Below, in pieces: positions 31,087 through 39,514 of a stretch of 64,000 nt of DNA (positions are counted from its first letter, which is position 1; each line of letters begins with the position of its first letter). Both the position numbers and the translations under genes were made by a program. This DNA is from Arthrobacter silviterrae (GTDB lineage Bacteria; Actinomycetota; Actinomycetes; Actinomycetales; Micrococcaceae): contig NZ_JAAKZI010000015.1 of the NCBI RefSeq assembly GCF_011045165.1, positions 28,068 to 92,067 on the forward strand, in the 5' to 3' direction. A model generated the notes under the pieces. It was given only the letters and a program-made list of their open reading frames with translations. It ran no database searches and was not told the origin of the DNA.

Positions 31087-33098
31087 TGGCCATCCTGGAC
31101 ATTGCGGTAGTTGTCCTGCTTGCCATTGCCGGCCTGATATTCCTGTTGCTGCAGTCCTGGCTCGCCGCCACCGTGGTTCGCCGCGTTGTGGGCGTGCCCA
31201 TCGGATGGCCGCGGTCCATTGCCGTCGGGTTTGTCATGAGCGCCGCGATGGGCGTCACCGTGCAGTATCTCTTCCGTGCCGCAACGGGCCAAAACACAAA
31301 CGGCCTGAACGTAACGGCCCCTGTGGCGGCCATTTTCCTGGTACTGGCCGTTGGCTGGATCTTTGCGCTGGGCGTGGCCGCGCTCGTGTTCATCGAGGCA
31401 GGGTTCCCCACGGGATCCCTGCCCGGGCCCGCCGCGGTCTTCACGGGGTGGAAGGCGCGGCGGCGGCGCGCCCGGCGGTACAGCGAAATTATCTCCATCG
31501 CCGTCAGGCACGGACTCGGCTCGAGGCTGCGCGGATTTGGCCGGGGCGACGCTGTGGAACGGGATGCGAAGACGGCCAGGGCCCTGCGTGACGCGCTCAA
31601 CGAGGCCGGCGTCACCTTCGTCAAGCTGGGCCAGATGCTCTCCACCCGGCGCGACTTGCTGCCCGGGGTTTACATCCGTGAGCTGGAAACGCTGCAGACC
31701 AAGGCCACACCGGAGCCGTGGGAATCGATCGAGGCAGCCATCGCCGAACGGCTCGGGCGCCCCCTGTCCGAGGTGTTCGCGGAGGTGGACACCACACCCT
31801 TGGCGGCGGCATCCGTGGCCCAGGTCCACCCGGCCGTGTTGTTGGACGGCACACCGGTGGTCATCAAGGTCCAGCGCCCCGGCGCCCTGGAACAGGTCGA
31901 CCTTGACTCGGACATCATCATCAGGCTTGCCGCATGGCTGAACAAGACCACACCGTGGGGGAAGTCCCTGGGCGTGCACGCGCTCGCCAAGGGCTTTGCC
32001 GGCTCGCTCGAAGAGGAACTGGACTACACGGTCGAGCTGGAGAACATGCGCAGCATCGAGCACTCGCTTAATGCCGGCTCGTTTAAAGTCACTGTCCCAC
32101 ACCCCCACGCGGAGATTTCCGGGGAGAGGCTGCTGGTCATGGACCGGCTGCCCGGGCTGCCCGTCGGCTCAGCCGGCGCCTTGTTGACTTCCCTCCCCGC
32201 AGCAAGGCGCAGCGAGCTGGCCGCGACCCTGCTCGGCGCCACACTGCAGCAAATCATCACCGACGGGGTCTTCCACGCGGACCTGCACGCCGGCAACATC
32301 TTCATCTCCCCCGAGGGGACGCTGGGCCTGCTCGACTTTGGTGCCGTCGGCCGCCTCGACCCGGCCACCGCGTCCGCCCTGGCCATGATGCTGTACGCCA
32401 TCGACAAGAACGACGCCGCGGCGGCCACCGACGCCCTTGTTGAGCTCCTGGACAGGCCCGAGGACCTGGACGTGAGGAAAGTTGAACGTGAGCTGGGTGC
32501 CCTACTCACCCGCTTCAGGCAGGGCTTCCGGGCCGGCGGCAGCCAGCAAATGTTTGGGCTGCTGTTTGGCCTGGTCATTGCGCACAGGTTCACCGTCCCC
32601 GCCCAAATCGGCGCAGCTTTCCGTGCCCTGGCCGCCGTCGAGGGCACCCTGCTGCTGATCGATCCCGGCATGGACCTGGTGGCGGCCGCCCGGGCCGAAG
32701 GCAGCCGGCTGGTTTCGGCAAAGGTCACCTTTGGCAGCGCCAAGGACGAAATCGAGCAGCAGCTGATGTCGCTGCTGCCGATGCTCAACCGCCTTCCGCG
32801 CCGCGTCAACAAGATCAGCGAGGACCTGGAACAAGGCCGTTTTTCCATGAATGTGCGCGTGCTTGCCCACCCCGCCGACCGCCGCTATCTCACGGGGCTG
32901 TTCCAGCAGCTGGTCGTGGCGGTCCTGGCCGGCGCCGCCGTGGTTGGTGCCATCATGCTGATCACCAGCAACGGCGGCCCGCTGCTGACGGGCCAGGTCC
33001 GGCTGTACCAGGTGTTTGGCTTTGCCCTGCTCTTTGGCGGCTTTGTGCTGGGCATGCGCGCCCTGATGCTGGTGTTCAAGCGCGACGGCGGCGGCTGA
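31086..33098 (+). CDS. ABC1/UbiB-family atypical kinase
   Basis: Membrane-associated protein-kinase-like ATPase of the UbiB/ADCK family, linked in other organisms to isoprenoid quinone or lipid homeostasis. The 670-residue protein has three hydrophobic segments near the N-terminus (residues 2-100). The kinase-like core carries the KxGQ motif FVKLGQMLSTRRDLLPG, the alanine-rich loop AAASVAQVH, HADLHAGNIF and LLDFGAVGRL. Two further transmembrane helices lie at the C-terminus (about 610-665). The ATG at 31086 is chosen; a GTG at 31074 is in frame but lacks a ribosome site. Menaquinone genes lie 8 kb downstream, which is suggestive only. Confidence 0.85.
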   Translation: MAILDIAVVVLLAIAGLIFLLLQSWLAATVVRRVVGVPIGWPRSIAVGFVMSAAMGVTVQYLFRAATGQNTNGLNVTAPVAAIFLVLAVGWIFALGVAALVFIEAGFPTGSLPGPAAVFTGWKARRRRARRYSEIISIAVRHGLGSRLRGFGRGDAVERDAKTARALRDALNEAGVTFVKLGQMLSTRRDLLPGVYIRELETLQTKATPEPWESIEAAIAERLGRPLSEVFAEVDTTPLAAASVAQVHPAVLLDGTPVVIKVQRPGALEQVDLDSDIIIRLAAWLNKTTPWGKSLGVHALAKGFAGSLEEELDYTVELENMRSIEHSLNAGSFKVTVPHPHAEISGERLLVMDRLPGLPVGSAGALLTSLPAARRSELAATLLGATLQQIITDGVFHADLHAGNIFISPEGTLGLLDFGAVGRLDPATASALAMMLYAIDKNDAAAATDALVELLDRPEDLDVRKVERELGALLTRFRQGFRAGGSQQMFGLLFGLVIAHRFTVPAQIGAAFRALAAVEGTLLLIDPGMDLVAAARAEGSRLVSAKVTFGSAKDEIEQQLMSLLPMLNRLPRRVNKISEDLEQGRFSMNVRVLAHPADRRYLTGLFQQLVVAVLAGAAVVGAIMLITSNGGPLLTGQVRLYQVFGFALLFGGFVLGMRALMLVFKRDGGG

Positions 33099-33139
33099 GT
33101 CTGGCGCGCACCGGCCCGTGAGGCGTGAACGGCGAAGGG

Positions 33140-33601
33140 TCAGCTGCGGCCGCCCGGAGGCCCCACCACCAGCAGTGCCGTGACGATGGCGGCCACAACC
33201 ACGGCAAAGCCGGGCACCAGCAGCACGGGCCGGTTGAGCAGCACGCGCAGCGCCTTGCTGCGCAGGGTGTGGTCGCGGGGGTCCGCCGTCGCGGCGGTGC
33301 GCCAACCGCCGTCGAGCCTGCCGTGCCTTTCCAGGTGCCGGTCAAAGGGGATCGTGGCGTAGGGCAGGAACGCCGTGGCCATGGCAGTGGCGATCTTCCG
33401 CTTGGACCAGTGCTGGTTGGTTCCGACCATCACCGCGCAGAGGATGTAGGCGACAAAGACAATTCCGTGGATGGTGCCGGCAACGGCCACAGGCAGCGGG
33501 CCCGCCGTGAAGCCGTACTTGGCCACCATGCCGGCGATCAGCAGGGTCCAGGTGATGGCTTCTGCGGTGGCGAGGGATCGGTAAAAAGTGCGGGGGCTCA
33601 C
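33140..33601 (-). CDS. DUF3817 integral membrane protein
   Basis: Small membrane protein of 153 residues with the DUF3817 core: a first helix after FYRSLATAEAITW, the conserved GTIHGIVFVAYILCAVMVG helix, a charged WSKRK turn and a third helix with ATAFLPYATIPFDRHLE. A fourth hydrophobic segment (VLLVPGFAVVVAAIVTALLVV) follows a basic loop at the C-terminus. The GTG start overlaps the stop of the upstream MFS transporter gene (GTGA), so the two are co-translated. No function is established for the family. A role in assisting the transporter is possible but unsupported. Confidence 0.78.
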   Translation of the reverse strand: MSPRTFYRSLATAEAITWTLLIAGMVAKYGFTAGPLPVAVAGTIHGIVFVAYILCAVMVGTNQHWSKRKIATAMATAFLPYATIPFDRHLERHGRLDGGWRTAATADPRDHTLRSKALRVLLNRPVLLVPGFAVVVAAIVTALLVVGPPGGRS

Positions 33602-35301
33602 GCGGTGTGGTCCATTTCGGGTTGTGGGTTGTGTGGGGCAAGGTGTGGGGGAAGTTCGGGGCGGGCGGCGGCCGTCCGTGCCGCGCGGGCAACGAACACG
33701 GAGCCTACCAGGCCGATGAACAGGAAGGCGGCTGCGCCGAGCACGGAGGCGCCGACAGCCTGGGCGAAGCCGCTCGAGAGGGCGTCCACAGCGGCAGGGC
33801 CGGCCGCGCCCAGCGGGCCGTGGCTGCCGAGCCGTGCAAGCTGGGGGACCACGCCGCCGGCTGAGTCGCGCAACTGGCCGGCCAGGGTGGTGGCCTGCCC
33901 CTCCGGCAGTCCGGCGACACCGCCCAACAGGCCGCCGGCGCGGGTGAAGGCGAAATGTGCCAGCAGGCTGCCCATGATGGCTGAGCCGAGGGCGGCGCCG
34001 AGCTGGCGGACCGTGCTTTGCGTGGCCGAGCCCTGGCCGGAGACGCTGGTGGGGATGTCGGCCAGGACGGTGCCCGTGAGCTGTGCCGAGGCCAGCCCCA
34101 GGCCCAGCCCGTAGACCACCAGCAGCGCCGCGATGAGCCAGATTGAGGTTGTGGCCGTGATGGACAAACCAAGGACCAGCAGGCCGGCAGTTTCCAGCGC
34201 CAGGCCGAGGATGACAACATTGGGCGGGCCCATCCGCGCCGCGAGGTGGCGGGCGGAGGCGCCGGAGAAAAACGCCCCGAGCGCCATGGCGGCGAGCACG
34301 AAGCCCGCCCCCAGGGTGCCCAGGCCCAGGATGTTGATGAGGTACAGGGGCAGGACCAGCAGCAGGCCGAACTCGCCGATCGCCACCATGGCGGCCACGG
34401 CGTTGCCCCAGGAGAATGTCCCGACCTTGAACAGCGACAAGTCAAGGATGGCGGAGCGTTGGGCCGCGGCGCGGTGCCGTTCCCACAGGATGAAACCTGC
34501 CAGCGCAACGAGGCCGGTGGCCAGGGCCAGCGGCACGATGGAGATCGCTGCGTCCGCCGGCCAATGGATGGGGCCGAGGTCCAGGGCGGCGCCGGCATTC
34601 CACCAGCCCAGAGTTGGCCCCTCGATCAATGCGAAGACCAGCAGTCCGAAGCCGACGGCGCTGAGCAGCAGGCCGGGCACGTCCATTCCGGCACGGGCCC
34701 CGGGCGATTGGGTTTCCGGCACAAACAGCAGGGCTCCGGCCAGGACCAGCACGCCCAGCGGCACGTTGACGATGAAGATCCACTGCCACGCGAACGACGA
34801 CGTCAGCCACCCGCCCAGCAGCGGGCCGATGGCGGCCATGCCGGAAATGACGGCGCCCCACACGGCAAAGGCCGTGGTTCTGTCCTTGCCGAAGAAGGTC
34901 GAATTGACGCTGGAAAGCGTCGCGGGCAGCACGGCCGCGCCGCCCACGCCCTGGACCAGACGGCTGAGGATCAGCCCGGCGGCCCCGTGTGAGAGTGCGG
35001 CCAGGATGCTGCCTGCCATGAACAGGACCACGCCGATGATGAACAGCTTCCGCCGGCCAAACTTGTCGCCCAGACGGCCGCTGGTCAGCAGCAGTGCTGC
35101 CAGCACCACCGAGTACAGGCTGTTGACCCACTGCGCGTCATTCAGGTCCAGGTGCAGATCGCTGATGATGGTGGGCAGGGACACGCCCACGATGGTGCCG
35201 TCGATGACGATCATGGACAGGCCGCCGGCCAGGACGCCCAGTCCCGCCCATTTGTTTCGGGTCCGTTTGCCCGTTGTTGTCACTCCACCCTGCTTTTCCA
35301 T
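33598..35301 (-). CDS. DHA2-type MFS drug exporter (EmrB/QacA-like)
   Basis: Proton-driven exporter of 567 residues with 14 predicted membrane spans, typical of the DHA2 family. The first helices contain MIVIDGTIVGVSLPTI, corresponding to motif D1 of the family, and GRLGDKFGRRKLFIIG, the motif A loop. SRLVQGVGGAAVLPATLS is motif B, and a motif C-like glycine/proline helix follows. The ATG at 35301 has no ribosome site but a TAGCCT box six bases upstream on the minus strand, consistent with a leaderless transcript. It is divergent from the MBL-fold gene across a 106-base region with a palindrome. The substrate is unknown. Confidence 0.88.
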   Translation of the reverse strand: MEKQGGVTTTGKRTRNKWAGLGVLAGGLSMIVIDGTIVGVSLPTIISDLHLDLNDAQWVNSLYSVVLAALLLTSGRLGDKFGRRKLFIIGVVLFMAGSILAALSHGAAGLILSRLVQGVGGAAVLPATLSSVNSTFFGKDRTTAFAVWGAVISGMAAIGPLLGGWLTSSFAWQWIFIVNVPLGVLVLAGALLFVPETQSPGARAGMDVPGLLLSAVGFGLLVFALIEGPTLGWWNAGAALDLGPIHWPADAAISIVPLALATGLVALAGFILWERHRAAAQRSAILDLSLFKVGTFSWGNAVAAMVAIGEFGLLLVLPLYLINILGLGTLGAGFVLAAMALGAFFSGASARHLAARMGPPNVVILGLALETAGLLVLGLSITATTSIWLIAALLVVYGLGLGLASAQLTGTVLADIPTSVSGQGSATQSTVRQLGAALGSAIMGSLLAHFAFTRAGGLLGGVAGLPEGQATTLAGQLRDSAGGVVPQLARLGSHGPLGAAGPAAVDALSSGFAQAVGASVLGAAAFLFIGLVGSVFVARAARTAAARPELPPHLAPHNPQPEMDHTA

Positions 35302-35307
35302 GCTTTA

Positions 35308-35353
35308 AGGCTAGTTTGGTGACGGAATGTCAGCATCAATCAAACGGTTGATT
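35308..35353. promoter_or_regulatory. Divergent promoter region with palindrome
   Basis: On the minus strand TAGCCT (35313-35308) lies six bases before the exporter ATG. The near-perfect palindrome AATCAA-N4-TTGATT occupies 35338-35353, upstream of the exporter -10 and between the two divergent genes. It is a candidate operator for an unlinked regulator, since no regulator gene is adjacent. Confidence 0.45.
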
Positions 35354-35407
35354 CAGCGCCCCGCTGCCCTCCGGCCCTAGGCTTGGACCATCAACACGGG
35401 AGGGCCC

Positions 35408-36139
35408 ATGGGACAGGAATGGCAGGAACTGCGCGGCGGCATCCTTGTCACCGCGGCCACCGCCGACCGGGCGCTGGTCAACACGGGCCTCGTGGTGGGG
35501 CTTCGGCGCGCACTGGTGATCGACACCGGCTGCGGCCCCCGCCATGGCGCAGAGCTGCTCGCCGCCGTCCGCCGCGTGACGCCGCTGCCGCTGGTGGTGG
35601 CGAACACCCACGCCCATTGGGACCACTTCTTCGGCAATGCCGTATTCAAGAACGACGGCGCCACCCAGTTTTGGGCGCACGCCACCGCCGCGCGTGGCAT
35701 GGCTGCGACGGGGGAGGCGCAGCGGCAGGAGGTGGCCGGCGTCGAGCCTGGAATGGCGGCAGGGGAGGGCCCGCTGACGGAGTTGGTGCCGCCCACCTGC
35801 CTGGTGGGCGCTGATCCCGCGGTGCTGGACCTGGGCGGGGTGTCCGCAACCCTTTTCACGATGGGCCCGGCCCACACCGGCGGCGACCTCATGGTGGGTG
35901 TGGAGGGGGTGCTCTTTGCCGGGGACGTGCTGGAGGAAGGTGCCGAACCCCAGTTTGGGGATGCGGACCGGGCAGGGTGGATACGGGTGCTGCGGACCCT
36001 TTCCGGCATGGGCGCGGAGTACCCGCAGATGGTCCCCGGGCACGGGAAACCGGTCACAGCGGCATTTGCGGCGCACATGGCTGACTCCATGGAGGCCGGG
36101 CCGGGTCCCGCCCGCCCGGGTCTAGAGTGGGGGCAGTGA
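35408..36139 (+). CDS. MBL-fold metallo-hydrolase
   Basis: Metallo-beta-lactamase-fold hydrolase of 243 residues, cytosolic, with a two-zinc site. The metal motif THAHWDHFFGN (HxHxDH) is near residue 64. Further metal ligands are the His in GPAHTGGDLMVG near residue 159, the Asp in FAGDVLEEGAEP and the His of VPGHGKPV. The layout is that of the small glyoxalase II-like/quorum-quenching-like subgroup, but no substrate can be assigned. The ATG at 35408 follows GGAGGG. The stop codon overlaps the GTG of the following MFS gene (GTGA). Confidence 0.83.
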   Translation: MGQEWQELRGGILVTAATADRALVNTGLVVGLRRALVIDTGCGPRHGAELLAAVRRVTPLPLVVANTHAHWDHFFGNAVFKNDGATQFWAHATAARGMAATGEAQRQEVAGVEPGMAAGEGPLTELVPPTCLVGADPAVLDLGGVSATLFTMGPAHTGGDLMVGVEGVLFAGDVLEEGAEPQFGDADRAGWIRVLRTLSGMGAEYPQMVPGHGKPVTAAFAAHMADSMEAGPGPARPGLEWGQ

Positions 36140-37332
36140 GCAAATCAGCAAATCCCGGTGACTTCAGCCTGTGGTCCATCGCCATTCCGGCGTTTGGGCC
36201 ATCGTTGTTGTTTGGCATCGGCGAGGGTGCCATCCTGCCCGTCATCCCGCTGAGCGCCCGGGACATGGGCGCATCCCTGGCCGGTGCCGCCCTGGTGGTG
36301 TCGCTGATCGGCATAGGCTCGCTGGTCAGCAACATCCCGGCGTCCATCATCACGGCCAGGTATGGCGAACGCCGCGGCATGGTGGGGGCCGCCCTGCTGA
36401 GCCTGCTGGCCATGCTGCTGTGCGTCTTCTCCGGCAATCTCTGGTTCTTTGGCCTGGGCGTGTTCCTGATCGGTGCTGCCGCTGCCGTGTTCAACCTGGC
36501 CCGGCAAAGCTACCTGACGGAGGCAGTGCCGCCCACGCTGCGCGCCCGGGCCATGTCCACTCTCGGCGGGGTGGGCAGGATAGGACTGTTTGCCGGCCCG
36601 TTCATTGGAGCCCTGGTCATCCACCTGGTGGGCCTGACCGGCGCGTACTGGGTGGCCGCCGTCTGCGTGGCCGGGGCCGGGGCGGTGGCCTGGGGCCTGC
36701 CGGACCTGGTCAGCGGGGATGGTGTGGCGCCCAAGGGTCCCCAACCCACCTTGAAGTACCTGCTCGCCACGCACCGCAAGGTGTTCCTGACCGTGGGGAT
36801 AGGGGTGCTGCTGGTCAGTTCCGTCCGTTCCTCCCGCCAGGTGGTGGTGCCACTCTGGGCCGACAACCTGGGGCTCAACCCGGCCGTGACGTCCCTGATC
36901 TACGGCCTCTCCGGCGCCGTCGACATGCTGGTGTTTTACCCGGCGGGGAGGGTCATGGACAAGAAGGGCCGCATTGCCGTGGCCGTCCCGTCCATGGTCC
37001 TCATGGGTGTCTCCCTGCTGCTCATGCCGCTGACCACGGGCGCCGTTTCGCTGCTGCTGGTTGCCATGCTCATCGGCTTCGGCAACGGCATAGGGTCGGG
37101 GCTCATCATGACCATGGGGGCCGACTACTCCCCGCGCAACGGCCGCGCCCAATTCCTGGGCATCTGGCGCTTCCTGTCAGATTCCGGAGGGTCCAGCGGT
37201 CCCGCCATCCTCGCCGGGCTGACGGCAGCCGTGACGCTGTCCTTCGGCATCGCCGCCACGGGATTGCTGGGGCTGGCCGCAGCGGCCGTGCTGGGTTACT
37301 GGATTCCGCGCAACAAACCCGTGGCCCGCTGA
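36136..37332 (+). CDS. MFS transporter (12-span)
   Basis: Secondary transporter of 398 residues with about 12 membrane segments. Helices 1-2 carry FGIGEGAILPVIPLSARDMG and the loop ARYGERRGM, a motif A variant. A second such loop, RVMDKKGRIAVA, lies between helices 8 and 9, a sign of the duplicated MFS fold. The GTG at 36136 overlaps the MBL stop; a GTG at 36127 is an alternative. A TAGAGT box at 36123-36128 could give an internal leaderless promoter. It has no clear family motif to set direction or substrate; a drug/sugar exporter of the DHA1 type is most likely. Confidence 0.82.
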   Translation: MSKSANPGDFSLWSIAIPAFGPSLLFGIGEGAILPVIPLSARDMGASLAGAALVVSLIGIGSLVSNIPASIITARYGERRGMVGAALLSLLAMLLCVFSGNLWFFGLGVFLIGAAAAVFNLARQSYLTEAVPPTLRARAMSTLGGVGRIGLFAGPFIGALVIHLVGLTGAYWVAAVCVAGAGAVAWGLPDLVSGDGVAPKGPQPTLKYLLATHRKVFLTVGIGVLLVSSVRSSRQVVVPLWADNLGLNPAVTSLIYGLSGAVDMLVFYPAGRVMDKKGRIAVAVPSMVLMGVSLLLMPLTTGAVSLLLVAMLIGFGNGIGSGLIMTMGADYSPRNGRAQFLGIWRFLSDSGGSSGPAILAGLTAAVTLSFGIAATGLLGLAAAAVLGYWIPRNKPVAR

Positions 37333-37393
37333 GCCACCGCCCGAAGCGGGCCGGAAGACGGCCCGAAGCCTGCCGCTCAACCTCAAAAAGCTG

Positions 37394-37428
37394 TTGACGC
37401 CCCGGCCCGGGCCGCGAATCATGGAACC
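37394..37428 (+). promoter_or_regulatory. Leaderless promoter of the beta-lactamase-like gene
   Basis: TTGACG at 37394-37399, a 17-base spacer and AATCAT at 37417-37422, followed by six bases (GGAACC) and the ATG at 37429. The spacing predicts that transcription starts on the initiation codon. It has the clearest -35 box of the leaderless-type promoters in the window. Confidence 0.6.
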
Positions 37429-38559
37429 ATGAGCGCACAATTCGAAACGGTGTGGCAGGCCCTGCGGGACAAAGTGGAGGAGGGCTGGGCGCCCGGAATG
37501 GTGGCGGGCATCCGGCACCAGGGAACCACGGAGTACTTTGCAAGCGGCGTGCGCACGCTGGGCCGGCCGGAGCAGATGCGCACCGACACGCCGTTTCGCA
37601 TTGCCTCGCTGAGCAAGCCCGTGGCCGGGGCCATCGCCGCGTCCATGATTGCGGATGGCACGCTGGCACCCGATGACCCCGCGGACGTGTGGCTGCCGGA
37701 ACTGGCCTACCCCCGCGTGCTGACCCGCCCCGATGCCCCGCTCGACAGCACGGTTGCCGCCACCCACGACATCACCGTCCGCCACCTGCTGACCCTGACC
37801 CACGGGCTGGGCGCCGTCTTCGCAGACACGCCACTGGCCCGCGCCATCGCAGAATCGGGGATCCTCACCGGGGCCATTCCTCCTGACCTGGAGCCCGGTG
37901 AATTCATGCACCGCGTTGCCCGGCTTCCCCTGGAGCAGCAGCCGGGGGAGAGGTGGAAATACCACACGGGCAGTGACATCCTTTCCGTGCTGCTGGCCCG
38001 CGCGGGCCAGGCCCCGCTGCACCAAATTCTCACCGAACGCATCACCGGCCCGCTGGGCCTGAAGGACACGGCCTTCTTCGCGGACCCGAACGAACTGCCC
38101 ACCGCCTACCGCCCCGGCCGCGCAGGCCTGGAGGTCCTGGACCCTCCCGACGGCGCCTTCGCGCGGGAACCGGCATTCGAGTCCCTCGGCGGCGGGCTGG
38201 TCTCCACCGTGCCCGACTACCTGGCGTTCCTGGCCGCGCTGGCGGACGGCACGCTGCTGCCGGACGAACAGCGACGCGCCATGACCGGCGACCAGCTCAC
38301 CGATGCGCAGCGCGTAGGCATGGAGGAAGTGGCGGGCCCGGGCACCTCCTGGGGCTGGCAGGTGGCCGTCACCACGGACGGCCGCGATCCGTGGACGGCA
38401 CCCGGCGGCTACGGCTGGACGGGCGGCACCGGCACCGCTGCTTACGTCAACCCGTCGGCGGACTTCATTGGCGTGCTGTTCACCCAGCGCGCCATGGGCG
38501 GACCGCAGGATAATTTCAATTACTTCTGGGAGCCCCTGGCTGCGGCCCTGGGAAGCTAG
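37429..38559 (+). CDS. Serine hydrolase, beta-lactamase/esterase family
   Basis: Penicillin-binding-protein-like serine hydrolase (class C beta-lactamase/esterase group), 376 residues. The nucleophile lies in IASLSKP (SxxK, near residue 64), the second motif is KYHTGSD (Tyr-x-x, near residue 181) and the third is a GWTGGTGTAAYVNP stretch near residue 338 in place of KTG. No signal peptide is visible, so the protein is probably cytosolic and is better read as an esterase or peptidase than as an antibiotic-resistance enzyme. The ATG at 37429 sits six bases after a -10 box. It converges on the PAP2 gene. Confidence 0.83.
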   Translation: MSAQFETVWQALRDKVEEGWAPGMVAGIRHQGTTEYFASGVRTLGRPEQMRTDTPFRIASLSKPVAGAIAASMIADGTLAPDDPADVWLPELAYPRVLTRPDAPLDSTVAATHDITVRHLLTLTHGLGAVFADTPLARAIAESGILTGAIPPDLEPGEFMHRVARLPLEQQPGERWKYHTGSDILSVLLARAGQAPLHQILTERITGPLGLKDTAFFADPNELPTAYRPGRAGLEVLDPPDGAFAREPAFESLGGGLVSTVPDYLAFLAALADGTLLPDEQRRAMTGDQLTDAQRVGMEEVAGPGTSWGWQVAVTTDGRDPWTAPGGYGWTGGTGTAAYVNPSADFIGVLFTQRAMGGPQDNFNYFWEPLAAALGS

Positions 38560-38570
38560 GCCCTGACAAC

Positions 38571-39458
38571 CTAACGGGAAGGCCGGCGTCGAACCTGGAA
38601 GGTCAGGAACAGCGTGGCGGCCAGGGCCAGGCCGTAGCCCACGCACACAATCTGCCCCACCCCGGCCAGGAAGAAACTGGTGGTGCTGGCGGCGGGATCG
38701 GGAACCACGGAGTGCAGAATCAGTCCCGTGGCCAGCGCGGCAAGCAGCGCGAGGGCACCTGCCGCGGCGCTCCACCACAGGCTCGACGCCCAGTGTTGGC
38801 CCGAACCCAGCCACACATTCCACTTCGTGCCTGAACGCAGCACCAGCACGGCGGCCGCCAGCGTCCAGACCGAGACCACGAAGAAGGCGGCCAGCACGTC
38901 GGCAGGGCGGTGCCACTGGTTGATCAGCGTGGACACGCCGGCAATGATCGCGTAGCTGCCGCCCACAAATGCTGCGGCCGGGCGCCAGCGCGGGGACACC
39001 ACCAGAAACACGGCCGCGGCAGCACTGGCCGCCAGCGTGCTGTGCCCGGAAGGGAGCGAATTCAGGGCCAGCGTTGTCACCCCCACGTCCGGCCGGTTCG
39101 GCAGCCACACCTTGATCAGCTGGGTGCTCAGGTTGGCTGCGCCCATGGCAACCAGGGCAATCCCGGCGGCCTTCCAGCGGCGGCGCGCCAGGGTGACGAA
39201 AAGAACCACGACGGCGGCAATCACCACCGAGGTGACGGGCAGGTAATCCAGGAGCTGGGACGTGGGCACCCCAATGATCCGGCGGGCCACGGCGGCCTCC
39301 ACCAGGGCGGATTCGTCAATGTACTGCCCCGTGGTGCTCTTGACGAAGAAACCGTACGTTGCCACCAATCCAGCCAGGCACATGAGGGCGGCCACCACGA
39401 AGGGGGCTGCGGACAGGGGCGCGCGGAGGGAGAGGTGGCTTCCGTGGTGGGTGTTCAT
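38571..39458 (-). CDS. PAP2-family membrane phosphatase
   Basis: Integral membrane acid phosphatase of the PAP2 superfamily, 295 residues, probably dephosphorylating a lipid phosphate or undecaprenyl diphosphate at the outer face. The three phosphatase motifs are present: KVWLPNRPD near residue 112, SLPSGHSTLAA near residue 130 and a third motif with NQWHRPADVLAA near residue 182 that supplies the nucleophilic His. Seven or so hydrophobic segments are visible. The ATG at 39458 follows a short upstream region shared with menC (56 bases). No operon partner is evident. Confidence 0.85.
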   Translation of the reverse strand: MNTHHGSHLSLRAPLSAAPFVVAALMCLAGLVATYGFFVKSTTGQYIDESALVEAAVARRIIGVPTSQLLDYLPVTSVVIAAVVVLFVTLARRRWKAAGIALVAMGAANLSTQLIKVWLPNRPDVGVTTLALNSLPSGHSTLAASAAAAVFLVVSPRWRPAAAFVGGSYAIIAGVSTLINQWHRPADVLAAFFVVSVWTLAAAVLVLRSGTKWNVWLGSGQHWASSLWWSAAAGALALLAALATGLILHSVVPDPAASTTSFFLAGVGQIVCVGYGLALAATLFLTFQVRRRPSR

Positions 39459-39514
39459 CCAGACTAGGATCCCATGGATTCTTGGGAGGAAGCTGGCGGC
39501 GCTACAGTGTTCAC

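Noticed and set aside
37177..39108. 643-codon minus-strand frame opposite the beta-lactamase-like gene
   Set aside because: It overlaps genes with intact active-site motifs and has no recognisable domain.
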